The position numbers were made by a program, and so were the translations under genes. The notes beneath the pieces are model-generated. The model searched no databases, had not been told where the DNA came from, and saw only the letters and a program-made list of their open reading frames with translations. DNA of 8,143 nt from Oxalobacter sp. (GTDB taxonomy: Bacteria; Pseudomonadota; Gammaproteobacteria; Burkholderiales; Burkholderiaceae_D): contig JAAZED010000068.1 of the NCBI GenBank assembly GCA_012512465.1, positions 1 through 8,143 on the forward strand. Reading direction: 5' to 3'. Each line of letters opens with the position of its first letter. The first letter of the stretch is position 1. Positions 1 to 5,797 of this stretch are shown piece after piece.

Positions 1-89
1 AGTTTGAGGGGGCATGCCCGTTGACGTTAAGTATGCAGTACGGTGTGACCCGCCCCTGATTTCACCTGATTTTATCCGCTAATACCGGT

Positions 90-109
90 GGAATGATATA
101 TTTCATTCC
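90..109 (+). promoter_or_regulatory. Candidate extended -10 promoter inside an inverted repeat
   Basis: The hexamer TATATT at 97-102 matches the sigma-70 -10 consensus at five of six bases. It is preceded by TGA at 94-96, which gives the TGn extension. It is flanked exactly by the 7-base arms GGAATGA (90-96) and TCATTCC (103-109), so the -10 box forms the spacer of a palindrome. No convincing -35 box lies 16-18 bases upstream, as is common for extended -10 promoters. Transcription would start near 109 and give a leader of about 30 bases for the hydrolase gene. The repeat could be a repressor operator or a small RNA hairpin; the sequence alone does not decide. The rest of 1-133 holds no gene I can identify. 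Confidence 0.35.
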
Positions 110-139
110 TGAATTTATTTCGAATATTTACGATTGCCA

Positions 140-1012
140 ATGAAACTCTCCCGGTCAGAATTTCTTTCCGTGCGCGGCATGCGTTTTCATATCCGTCACT
201 GGGGAAGTGCTGACGCGCCTGCAATTTTCATGCTGCACGGCTGGATGGATTCATCCATTACCTTTCAGTTTCTCGTAGATGCCTTGCAGGAGGAATGGCA
301 TATTATTGCCCCCGACTGGCGAGGATTTGGTCATTCCTCTCATGCAAAGGATGGCTACTGGTTCCCGGATTATCTGGCAGACCTTGACGCATTGCTGAAC
401 CATTATTCACGCGATACGCCGGTGCGCCTTCTCGGGCACAGCCTGGGAGGGAATGTTGCCTGTCTTTATGCGAGTGTGCGTCCTGCGCGTGTAAGGCAGC
501 TTGTCAGCCTGGAAGGGTACGGCATGATGCGGATGGAGCCGGATCAGGCGGCTGCGCGTTATGGGAAATGGCTGGATTCACTGCATGCATATGATAAGCC
601 TCGAGGGTTCGCCAGCCTGGATGAGGTGGTTCGCCGGGTCAAGCGAAATAATCCACGGTTGACGGATGAGCGGGCGTTTTTTATCGCATCGCACTGGGCG
701 CAGCAGAATGAGGATGGCATGTGGCGGATTCTGGCCGATCCCCATCATCGCCGTATAAATCCCGTCATGACACGCATGGATGAAGTGCTGGCCAGCTGGG
801 GTCTGATTACCGCGCCCACACTGATGGTGGATGGGGAGTTTTCCCTTCTGGGTATGCGAATGGGTGATTACGAAAAGGGGCGAGAGGAAATCCGGCGCCG
901 TGCCTCGGTTATTCCGGATGTGAAAGTCGTCATGATCCCGGATGCCGGGCATATGGTTCAGCAGGACCAGCCTGAGGTTGTTGCGGAACTGATCGAGGAT
1001 TTCCTTGTCTGA
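140..1012 (+). CDS. Alpha/beta hydrolase fold protein
   Basis: This is a 290-residue soluble protein of the alpha/beta hydrolase superfamily; its substrate is unknown. Numbering from the ATG at 140, it shows the oxyanion-hole segment HGWMD at 33-37, the strand and turn PDWRGFGHS at about 58-66, the nucleophile elbow GHSLGG at 99-104 with Ser101, a probable acid at Asp231 (APTLMVDGE) and the catalytic histidine in DAGHMV at His271. The core and helical cap region (about 125-215) are complete, so the enzyme should be active. An in-frame TTG at 134 adds two residues. Neither start has a clear Shine-Dalgarno, so ATG is preferred. There is no signal peptide or membrane segment. The PHP gene follows after 68 bases, a pairing I recall from Burkholderiales. 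The fold covers esterases, epoxide hydrolases, haloalkane dehalogenases and C-C hydrolases, so no specific reaction is claimed. Confidence 0.9.
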   Translation: MKLSRSEFLSVRGMRFHIRHWGSADAPAIFMLHGWMDSSITFQFLVDALQEEWHIIAPDWRGFGHSSHAKDGYWFPDYLADLDALLNHYSRDTPVRLLGHSLGGNVACLYASVRPARVRQLVSLEGYGMMRMEPDQAAARYGKWLDSLHAYDKPRGFASLDEVVRRVKRNNPRLTDERAFFIASHWAQQNEDGMWRILADPHHRRINPVMTRMDEVLASWGLITAPTLMVDGEFSLLGMRMGDYEKGREEIRRRASVIPDVKVVMIPDAGHMVQQDQPEVVAELIEDFLV

Positions 1013-1046
1013 CAGGGTCAAACAGGCAATTTTTTCACTCTCGTAC

Positions 1047-1052
1047 TACAAT
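1047..1052 (+). promoter_or_regulatory. Possible -10 box for the PHP phosphatase gene
   Basis: TACAAT in the 68-base gap after the hydrolase gene differs from TATAAT at one position and lies 28 bases before the ATG at 1081. The expected -35 region (about 1023-1031) is poor. Transcription would start near 1059 and leave a leader of about 22 bases. No hairpin followed by a T-run separates the two genes, so read-through from the hydrolase gene is also possible. Confidence 0.25.
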
Positions 1053-1080
1053 AGCAGTTTGAGACACCATTGCCTTTCCC

Positions 1081-1914
1081 ATGCTCAATATTGATCTTCA
1101 TTCTCACTCCAGGTGCTCTGACGGCATGCTGACGCCTTCCGAACTGGTGGCGCGCGCCGCAGCCAACGGTGCAAAAGTGCTGGCCCTGACGGACCATGAT
1201 ATGGTCACGGGCGTTGGGGAGGCGAAAGAGGCCAGCGAGAAGGCCGGGATTCACCTTGTGCCGGGCGTTGAAATATCCATTACCTGGGGCGGACGTTCCG
1301 TTCACATCGTGGGATTGCATGTTGATGAAAACAATCAGGAATTCGTCAGCAAGCTGGATGCCAACCGCGCAGGGCGTGTGGAAAGGGCGGTTGAAATCGG
1401 CCGGCGGCTTGAGAAGCAGGGCATTGCTGGTGCTTATGAAAGCATTGTGAAACAGGTATCCGATCCGATCATTATTTCACGTAAACACTTTTCCCGCTTC
1501 CTGGTTGACGCAAAAATCTGTGCCACGACAAACGATGCGTTTGAGCAGTACCTGAAAAAGGGAAGGCCGGCTTATGTGTTTCATGAATGGACCACATTGG
1601 AAAATGCGATTAACTGGATCAAAAGCGCTGGCGGAATTGCCATCATTGCACATCCGGGGCGCTATGAAATATCTGAACAGTCGCTCCTCGCGCTTTTTGA
1701 TGATTTCAAGCAGTTGGGGGGTGTCGGGATTGAAGTGGTCACGGGCAGCCACAGCCGCGATCTTTATCCTTATTTTGCGGATCTGGCAAAGCAGTATGGT
1801 TTTCTGGCATCGGCCGGTTCTGATTTTCATGCGCCGGGAGAAACCTATCTGGATGTGGGAAGGATTCCTCCCCTTCCGGATGGCTTGACACCAGTCTGGT
1901 ATGACTGGTTTTGA
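1081..1914 (+). CDS. rnm: PHP-domain 3',5'-nucleoside bisphosphate phosphatase / RNase AM family
   Basis: This 277-residue protein belongs to the PHP (polymerase and histidinol phosphatase) family, in the subgroup of E. coli YciV (RNase AM) and the Chromobacterium violaceum 3',5'-nucleotide bisphosphatase. Characterised members use a trinuclear metal centre to remove phosphate from 3',5'-nucleoside bisphosphates such as pAp and to trim RNA 5' ends, including those of rRNAs. The metal ligands are visible in order: HSHSRCSDG (His7, His9, Asp14), TDHD (37-40), PGVEIS (Glu64), HIVGLH (75-80), HFSRFLV (136-142), AHPGRY (His191) and SDFH (Asp248, His250). Length matches the family (E. coli about 290). 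It is cytoplasmic. The start is preceded by a pyrimidine-rich stretch with no Shine-Dalgarno, but no earlier in-frame start exists and HxH at residues 7-9 is the normal placement. Family assignment is firm; the exact cellular substrate is inferred. Confidence 0.88.
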   Translation: MLNIDLHSHSRCSDGMLTPSELVARAAANGAKVLALTDHDMVTGVGEAKEASEKAGIHLVPGVEISITWGGRSVHIVGLHVDENNQEFVSKLDANRAGRVERAVEIGRRLEKQGIAGAYESIVKQVSDPIIISRKHFSRFLVDAKICATTNDAFEQYLKKGRPAYVFHEWTTLENAINWIKSAGGIAIIAHPGRYEISEQSLLALFDDFKQLGGVGIEVVTGSHSRDLYPYFADLAKQYGFLASAGSDFHAPGETYLDVGRIPPLPDGLTPVWYDWF

Positions 1915-1996
1915 GCGAGCGCAGGCTGAAAAGGTCACAGCTTACAAATTATTACCATTAAAATAGCACTATGCCATGAGTTCAGGTGACATCTCT

Positions 1997-2024
1997 CTTG
2001 AAATGCTCTAGCCTGATCCTATAT
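1997..2024 (+). promoter_or_regulatory. Candidate heat-shock (sigma-32/RpoH) promoter of htpX
   Basis: CTTGAAA at 1997-2003 is an exact match to the sigma-32 -35 element. After 13 bases comes TCCTATAT (2017-2024), which matches five of the seven defined positions of the CCCCATnT -10 element. It lies 50 bases upstream of the htpX start, and HtpX is a classical heat-shock protein in E. coli. A housekeeping reading overlaps it: TTGAAA (1998-2003), 16 bases, then TATATA (2020-2025), so basal sigma-70 transcription from the same place is possible. The rest of the 1915-2074 gap is AT-rich, with no convincing terminator and no small gene that I can support. Confidence 0.6.
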
Positions 2025-2074
2025 ATATTTTTGTCGAATCTGTTTTTTTATCTTCTTAACCGGAACTGAAAATA

Positions 2075-2947
2075 ATGCGAGTTATTCTTATTCTTGTTAC
2101 CAACCTTGCTGTCATGCTTGTTGCGTCCATTGTCCTGTCATTACTCGGTGCAGGGCGATACATGACGGCACAGGGTATTGATTACTATTCCCTGTTTGTT
2201 TTTGCGCTGGTCTTTGGTTTTACCGGCTCATTTATTTCCCTTTTCCTCAGCAAATTCCTAGCAAAGCGTTCGACACGCGCCCATGTCATTACCAGCCCGG
2301 CCAATGAAACCGAAAGATGGCTTGTCTCCACCGTGGAAAAACTGGCGACAACAGCCGGCATCGGTATGCCGGAAGTGGCGGTTTATGAAGGAGAGCCCAA
2401 TGCCTTTGCAACCGGTGCCTTTAAAAATTCCGCACTGGTTGCTGTTTCGACAGGGCTTTTGCAAAGCATGAGCCATGAGGAAGTTGAAGCTGTCCTGGCA
2501 CACGAAGTGGCACATATTGCCAATGGCGATATGGTGACCATGACCCTGCTTCAGGGCGTCGTCAATACGTTTGTGATTTTCCTTGCCCGTGTTGTCGGGT
2601 TTGTTGTGGACAAGGCAATTTCCCGTGATTCCGACAGCGAGGGCGGTGCTGGTTACTATATCACCGTTATTGTCTGTGAAATTGCATTTGGTGTGCTGGC
2701 ATCCATCATTGTGGCCTGGTTTTCCCGCCGCCGCGAATACCGTGCCGACGCCGGTTCCGTCAAGCTGATGGGCCGTCGCCAGCCGATGATCCATGCGCTG
2801 CAGCGTCTTGGCGGTATTGAGTCGGGCGATCTGCCCAAGAATCTGGTTACCGCGGGTATCACCAGTTCAAACAAGTTTCTGGCGCTGTTCAGAAGCCATC
2901 CACCGATTGAGAAACGGATCGAAGCGCTGCAAAACAACGTCGTCTGA
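2075..2947 (+). CDS. htpX: HtpX, membrane-bound zinc metalloprotease (M48)
   Basis: HtpX is an inner-membrane M48B zinc endopeptidase that cuts misfolded or damaged membrane proteins on the cytoplasmic side, overlapping with FtsH in E. coli. The 290-residue length matches the E. coli protein (293). Hydrophobic segments lie at about 4-26, 38-58, 156-180 and 194-215, giving the usual four-pass layout. The zinc site is complete: HEVAH at 143-147 supplies two histidines and the catalytic glutamate, and Glu221 in SRRREYRAD is the expected third ligand. The conserved C-terminal SHPP (274-277) precedes a final helix. The ATG start has only a weak GGAAC upstream at 2062-2066, but the N-terminus [10 protein letters not shown] is typical. 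A heat-shock-type promoter lies directly upstream. Its place between rnm and yciO is unusual, since those two are neighbours in E. coli. Confidence 0.97.
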   Translation: MRVILILVTNLAVMLVASIVLSLLGAGRYMTAQGIDYYSLFVFALVFGFTGSFISLFLSKFLAKRSTRAHVITSPANETERWLVSTVEKLATTAGIGMPEVAVYEGEPNAFATGAFKNSALVAVSTGLLQSMSHEEVEAVLAHEVAHIANGDMVTMTLLQGVVNTFVIFLARVVGFVVDKAISRDSDSEGGAGYYITVIVCEIAFGVLASIIVAWFSRRREYRADAGSVKLMGRRQPMIHALQRLGGIESGDLPKNLVTAGITSSNKFLALFRSHPPIEKRIEALQNNVV

Positions 2948-2959
2948 CCATGTTGAGAT

Positions 2960-2974
2960 GCGGGGAGATCCCGC
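2960..2974 (+). other. Short GC-rich hairpin between htpX and yciO
   Basis: GCGGG (2960-2964) and CCCGC (2970-2974) can pair around a five-base loop, within the 45-base gap between the htpX stop and the yciO Shine-Dalgarno. No T-run follows, so it is not a standard Rho-independent terminator. It could limit read-through, protect the 3' end of the htpX part of a shared message, or mean nothing. Confidence 0.25.
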
Positions 2975-2992
2975 CAGCAAAAGGAGGCAGTT

Positions 2993-3616
2993 ATGAGTCA
3001 ATTTTTCCAGATTCACCCCGACAATCCCCAGCAGCGCCTGATCAGGCGGGCAGCCGAGATTGTTCGCAAGGGCGGCATTATTGCTGTGCCTACCGAATCA
3101 TGCTACGTACTGGCCTGCCGGCTCGAGGACAAGAGTGCATCTGACAGGCTTCGCCAGATTCGTCAGGTGGATGAAAAGCACCACCTGACACTGATGTGCC
3201 GTGACTTAAGCGAGATCGGCTCATATGCCAAGGTCGACAACAGCCAGTTCCGGATGCTGAAAGCGGCCATGCCAGGCTCATTCACTTTTATTTTAGAAGC
3301 CACAAAAGAAGTGCCGCGGCGTCTGAGCCATCCCTCCCGCAAAACGATCGGCATTCGTGTACCGGATAACCGTATCATGCAGATGCTGCTGGAAGAGGTG
3401 GGGGAACCGCTTTTAGGTACGACACTGATCCTGCCGGGTGAAACCGATCCGCTGACCGATCCGGAAGTCATCAATGAAAAACTGAAAAACCTGGTTGATG
3501 TGGTTGTGGACGGCGGTGCCTGCAGCTTTATCCCGACAACAGTGATTGATATGACGGATAAGGAACCGGTTCTGGTGCGCAAGGGTGGCGGTGATGCGGC
3601 TGTATTCGGATTGTAA
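2993..3616 (+). CDS. yciO: YciO, YrdC/Sua5-domain protein
   Basis: This 207-residue protein is a YrdC-domain protein closely resembling E. coli YciO (206 residues); the N-terminal stretch MSQFF.IHPDNPQQRLI is nearly identical to it as I recall. The fold is that of TsaC/Sua5, which make threonylcarbamoyl-AMP for the t6A modification of tRNA. YciO is a separate branch whose cellular role is less clear. Visible landmarks are VPTES (32-36), the LTLMCRDLSE segment (65-74) typical of YciO, PGSFTFIL (94-101), RKTIGIRVP (116-124) and PTTVID (181-186). The basic KR motif seen in true TsaC near residues 55-65 is replaced here, so full TsaC activity should not be assumed. The start is fixed by a near-perfect Shine-Dalgarno AAGGAGG at 2981-2987, five bases before the ATG and the strongest in the window. 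The gene sits 45 bases after htpX and may share its transcript. Confidence 0.92.
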   Translation: MSQFFQIHPDNPQQRLIRRAAEIVRKGGIIAVPTESCYVLACRLEDKSASDRLRQIRQVDEKHHLTLMCRDLSEIGSYAKVDNSQFRMLKAAMPGSFTFILEATKEVPRRLSHPSRKTIGIRVPDNRIMQMLLEEVGEPLLGTTLILPGETDPLTDPEVINEKLKNLVDVVVDGGACSFIPTTVIDMTDKEPVLVRKGGGDAAVFGL

Positions 3617-3659
3617 TCACAAAATATCATGACACAGCGGGGAGCGCTTTTGCCAACCA

Positions 3660-3688
3660 TTATCAATCAGTTGCGCCTCTGGTAAAAT
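3660..3688 (+). promoter_or_regulatory. Promoter candidate for M50-trpS, implying a leaderless start
   Basis: TTATCA (3660-3665, four of six consensus bases), a 17-base spacer, and TAAAAT (3683-3688, five of six) preceded by TGG at 3680-3682 make an extended -10 sigma-70 promoter. A start point seven or eight bases after the -10 box falls on 3695-3696, the ATG of the M50 gene. That ATG also lacks any Shine-Dalgarno; the preceding bases are CTCCCCG. Both facts point to a leaderless or near-leaderless transcript. Confidence 0.5.
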
Positions 3689-3695
3689 CTCCCCG

Positions 3696-4352
3696 ATGAA
3701 CGATACCCTATATACCATTGCAGTCTGGATCTTGCCAGTCCTGTTTGCCATCACGCTGCATGAAGCCTCTCATGCCTATGTAGCAAAATATTTCGGCGAT
3801 ACCACCGCTTATTCGCTGGGGCGGATGACGCTTAACCCCATCCGCCATATTGATCTGCTTGGCACGATCATCATTCCTGCCGCACTTATCCTCCTGAAAA
3901 GCCCTTTTATTTTTGGTTATGCCAAGCCGGTGCCGGTTAATTTCGGTAACCTGCGCAACCCTCGCAGCAGTTCTGCACTCGTTGCGCTTGCCGGGCCTGC
4001 ATCCAATCTTTTTATGGCACTGTTGTGGCAGATTTTCAAGATCATCGTGGTGGTGAGTGGCCTGCAGGAACCTTTTCTGCTTAAAATGGCTGACGCCGGT
4101 GTCCTGATCAATCTGGTGCTGTTTGCCTTTAACCTTTTTCCGGTTCCGCCACTTGATGGCGGCCGGATTCTGACCAGCCTGCTTCCGGTTAATCTGGCGT
4201 GGCGGTTTGCGAAAATCGAGCCTTATGGCTTTTTTATCGTGCTGGCACTGGTTTACTTCAAGATGCTGAACTACTGGATGCGTCCGCTGATTCAGGCCGG
4301 TGCAGCTGTTATTCAGACGATTCTTTATCCCGTTACCATTTTCTTACGTTAG
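3696..4352 (+). CDS. Site-2 protease family (M50) intramembrane zinc protease
   Basis: This 218-residue integral membrane protein belongs to family M50 (site-2 proteases), which cut peptide bonds within the membrane. Motifs seen are HEASH at 22-26 (two zinc histidines and the catalytic glutamate) in the first membrane helix, NPIRHID at 48-54 after it, AGPASN at 99-104, and NLFPVPPLDGGRI at 146-158 with the third zinc ligand Asp154. Hydrophobic stretches at about 5-25, 55-72, 93-120, 133-152 and 178-195 fit the family core. It has no PDZ domain (unlike RseP) and no CBS domain, so it is the short form whose substrates are mostly unknown. It is followed by trpS after 11 bases, an arrangement widespread in Burkholderiales as I recall. 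The start codon gives the usual MND-type N-terminus. A link to sigma-factor control is not supported by any neighbouring anti-sigma gene. Confidence 0.92.
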   Translation: MNDTLYTIAVWILPVLFAITLHEASHAYVAKYFGDTTAYSLGRMTLNPIRHIDLLGTIIIPAALILLKSPFIFGYAKPVPVNFGNLRNPRSSSALVALAGPASNLFMALLWQIFKIIVVVSGLQEPFLLKMADAGVLINLVLFAFNLFPVPPLDGGRILTSLLPVNLAWRFAKIEPYGFFIVLALVYFKMLNYWMRPLIQAGAAVIQTILYPVTIFLR

Positions 4353-4363
4353 TGTGAGCCATC

Positions 4364-5575
4364 ATGTATCCTGCTAGAGTTGTATCCGGTATGCGTCCGA
4401 CAGGCGCAATGCATCTGGGCCATTTTCATGGCGCCCTCAAAAACTGGATTCGTATCCAGAATGAAGTGGAAAGCCTCTTTTTCGTTGCCGACTGGCATGC
4501 GCTGACTACTCACTATGATGAGGCAGAGACGATTGAGCAAAGCACATGGGATATGGTGATTGACTGGCTGGCAGCCGGCATTGATCCTGAAAAAGCCGCG
4601 ATTTTTATCCAGTCACGGGTAATAGAACACGCGGAACTGACGCTGCTTTTGGGTATGGCAACGCCGCTTGGCTGGCTTGAACGGGTGCCGACATACAAGG
4701 ACCAGATTGAAAAAATCTCCCATAAAGACCTCGCCACCTTCGGTTTTCTGGGCTACCCGGTCATGATGGCGGCTGACGTGCTGATTTATCGTGCCAATCA
4801 GGTGCCGGTGGGGGAAGACCAGATTCCGCATATCGAAATCATGCGGGAAATGGCACGCCGCTTTAATCATATGTATGGCAGGGAAAAAAACTTTGCTGAA
4901 AAAGCGCAGGAAGCCGTGAAAAAAATGGGTGGGAAAGTCTCCAGACAATTCGTTTCGCTGCGGACTGAGTTCCAGGAGAAAGGGAGTGCCGAAGCGCTGG
5001 CTGAGGCCCGTGCGTTGCTGGAAGGTGCCGGCAGCCTGTCAATGGCTGATCGTGAAAGGCTGGTGGGCTGGCTGGAAGGAACGGGCAAACAGATACTGGT
5101 TGAGCCTCAGGTATTGCTGACAGAGGCTTCCCGCCTGCCGGGGCTGGATGGACAAAAAATGTCGAAAAGCTATGGCAATGCGATTTCGCTTCGGGAAAAA
5201 CCGGATGAGGTAAACCGCAAGATACGGACCATGCAGACGGATCCTGCCCGCGTTCGCCGTACCGATCCGGGCGATCCTGAAAAATGTCCGGTTTGGCAGT
5301 TTCATGTGGTGTATTCGGATAATGATACCCGGGAGTGGGTACAGAAAGGATGCCGCACGGCCGGTATCGGCTGTATTGAATGCAAGCAGCCGGTTATCGA
5401 TGCCATTATTCGCGAACAGGCACCTTTTCATGAGCGGGCCCAGCAATATCTGGATAACCCGGCTTATGTGCGCGAGATTGTGGCCGCTGGTTGTGACAAA
5501 GCCCGCCGCCTGGCGCAGGAAACCATGCGGGACGTGCGGGGGGCGATGGGGTTGAATTACGACGATCATGCCTGA
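4364..5575 (+). CDS. trpS: Tryptophan--tRNA ligase (TrpRS), long form with 4Fe-4S motif
   Basis: This cytoplasmic class I aminoacyl-tRNA synthetase charges tRNA-Trp with tryptophan using ATP. The signature sequences are intact: PTGAMHLGH at 12-20 (HIGH motif) and KMSKS at 265-269, with the tryptophan/ATP-site segment DVLIYRANQVPVGEDQ at 138-153. At 403 residues it is about 70 longer than E. coli TrpRS (334). The extra length is a lysine- and glutamate-rich insert at roughly 173-245, between the GEDQ helix and the KMSKS region, as in Burkholderiales TrpRS. The C-terminal half contains Cys308, Cys330, Cys337 and Cys340 (C-x21-C-x6-C-x2-C), close to the spacing that binds a 4Fe-4S cluster in the Thermotoga maritima enzyme. 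The gene starts 11 bases after the M50 stop with no good Shine-Dalgarno, which suggests translation coupled to the upstream gene. No terminator hairpin is evident after its stop. Confidence 0.97.
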   Translation: MYPARVVSGMRPTGAMHLGHFHGALKNWIRIQNEVESLFFVADWHALTTHYDEAETIEQSTWDMVIDWLAAGIDPEKAAIFIQSRVIEHAELTLLLGMATPLGWLERVPTYKDQIEKISHKDLATFGFLGYPVMMAADVLIYRANQVPVGEDQIPHIEIMREMARRFNHMYGREKNFAEKAQEAVKKMGGKVSRQFVSLRTEFQEKGSAEALAEARALLEGAGSLSMADRERLVGWLEGTGKQILVEPQVLLTEASRLPGLDGQKMSKSYGNAISLREKPDEVNRKIRTMQTDPARVRRTDPGDPEKCPVWQFHVVYSDNDTREWVQKGCRTAGIGCIECKQPVIDAIIREQAPFHERAQQYLDNPAYVREIVAAGCDKARRLAQETMRDVRGAMGLNYDDHA

Positions 5576-5614
5576 TTTTTTCAGTAGGAAAGGGTAGAAA
5601 AAAAGCCGGAGCGG

Positions 5615-5644
5615 TTTACCGGGAAGAGGATTCTCGGCTATAAT
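5615..5644 (+). promoter_or_regulatory. Sigma-70 promoter of carAB
   Basis: A perfect TATAAT at 5639-5644 is preceded, 18 bases upstream, by TTTACC (5615-5620, four of six -35 bases). It lies in the 219-base trpS-carA gap. Transcription would begin near 5651 and leave a leader of about 144 bases before carA, long enough for leader-based control of this pyrimidine/arginine-linked operon. I see no PyrR-type or other riboswitch that I can name. Confidence 0.65.
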
Positions 5645-5713
5645 CCCGTTGGTAAAACAATTCAATCCAACCGTAGCGCCTGCATATCCAGATCCCTGTG
5701 AAAACATCTATAT

Positions 5714-5737
5714 CCGAATAAGAAAAAAACTATTCGG
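5714..5737 (+). other. Hairpin in the carAB leader
   Basis: CCGAATA (5714-5720) pairs perfectly with TATTCGG (5731-5737) around a 10-base, A-rich loop (5721-5730). It falls inside the predicted carAB leader. No T-run follows, so it is not a standard terminator. A second perfect palindrome, GTTAC-G-GTAAC (5768-5778), ends five bases before the carA Shine-Dalgarno. Either could be a regulatory RNA element or a DNA-binding site; function is unproven. Confidence 0.35.
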
Positions 5738-5783
5738 TAGATTTATGCGGCCTGATGACGCGGTGCTGTTACGGTAACCAGAC

Positions 5784-5797
5784 AGGAGTTACCTTTG
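5784..5797 (+). promoter_or_regulatory. Ribosome binding site and TTG start of carA
   Basis: AGGAG at 5784-5788 stands six bases before the TTG at 5795-5797, ideal spacing for initiation. The first in-frame ATG comes only at codon 42, inside the conserved domain (MTGYQEIL), so it cannot be the true start. Together these make TTG the start codon, which may lower translation of the operon. Confidence 0.8.

Noticed and set aside
3..59. Open frame of 18 codons ending in TGA at the window's left edge, possibly the tail of an upstream gene
   Set aside because: The short peptide (FEGACPLTLSMQ...) matches no family end that I recognise, and the other frames close quickly. There is too little sequence to call a partial gene.
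55..74. Near-perfect tandem 10-base repeat (CCTGATTTCA / CCTGATTTTA)
   Set aside because: Only two copies, short, and not placed like a known operator; probably chance.
1922..1943. AGGCTG...CAGCTT pairing after the PHP phosphatase gene, a possible terminator
   Set aside because: Six pairs including a G-T wobble, and no T-run downstream.
3636..3651. AGCG-loop-CGCT followed by four Ts after yciO, a possible terminator
   Set aside because: A four-pair stem and four Ts are too weak for a confident Rho-independent terminator.
5604..5639. AGCCGGAG...CTCGGCT pairing downstream of trpS
   Set aside because: It needs a bulge and a 21-base loop, has no T-run, and overlaps the carA promoter, so it is unlikely to be a terminator.
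5039..5707. 222-codon open frame on the minus strand opposite trpS, and similar long minus-strand frames elsewhere
   Set aside because: They lie over strongly conserved + strand genes, have no recognisable domains, and look like by-products of the coding sequence opposite.
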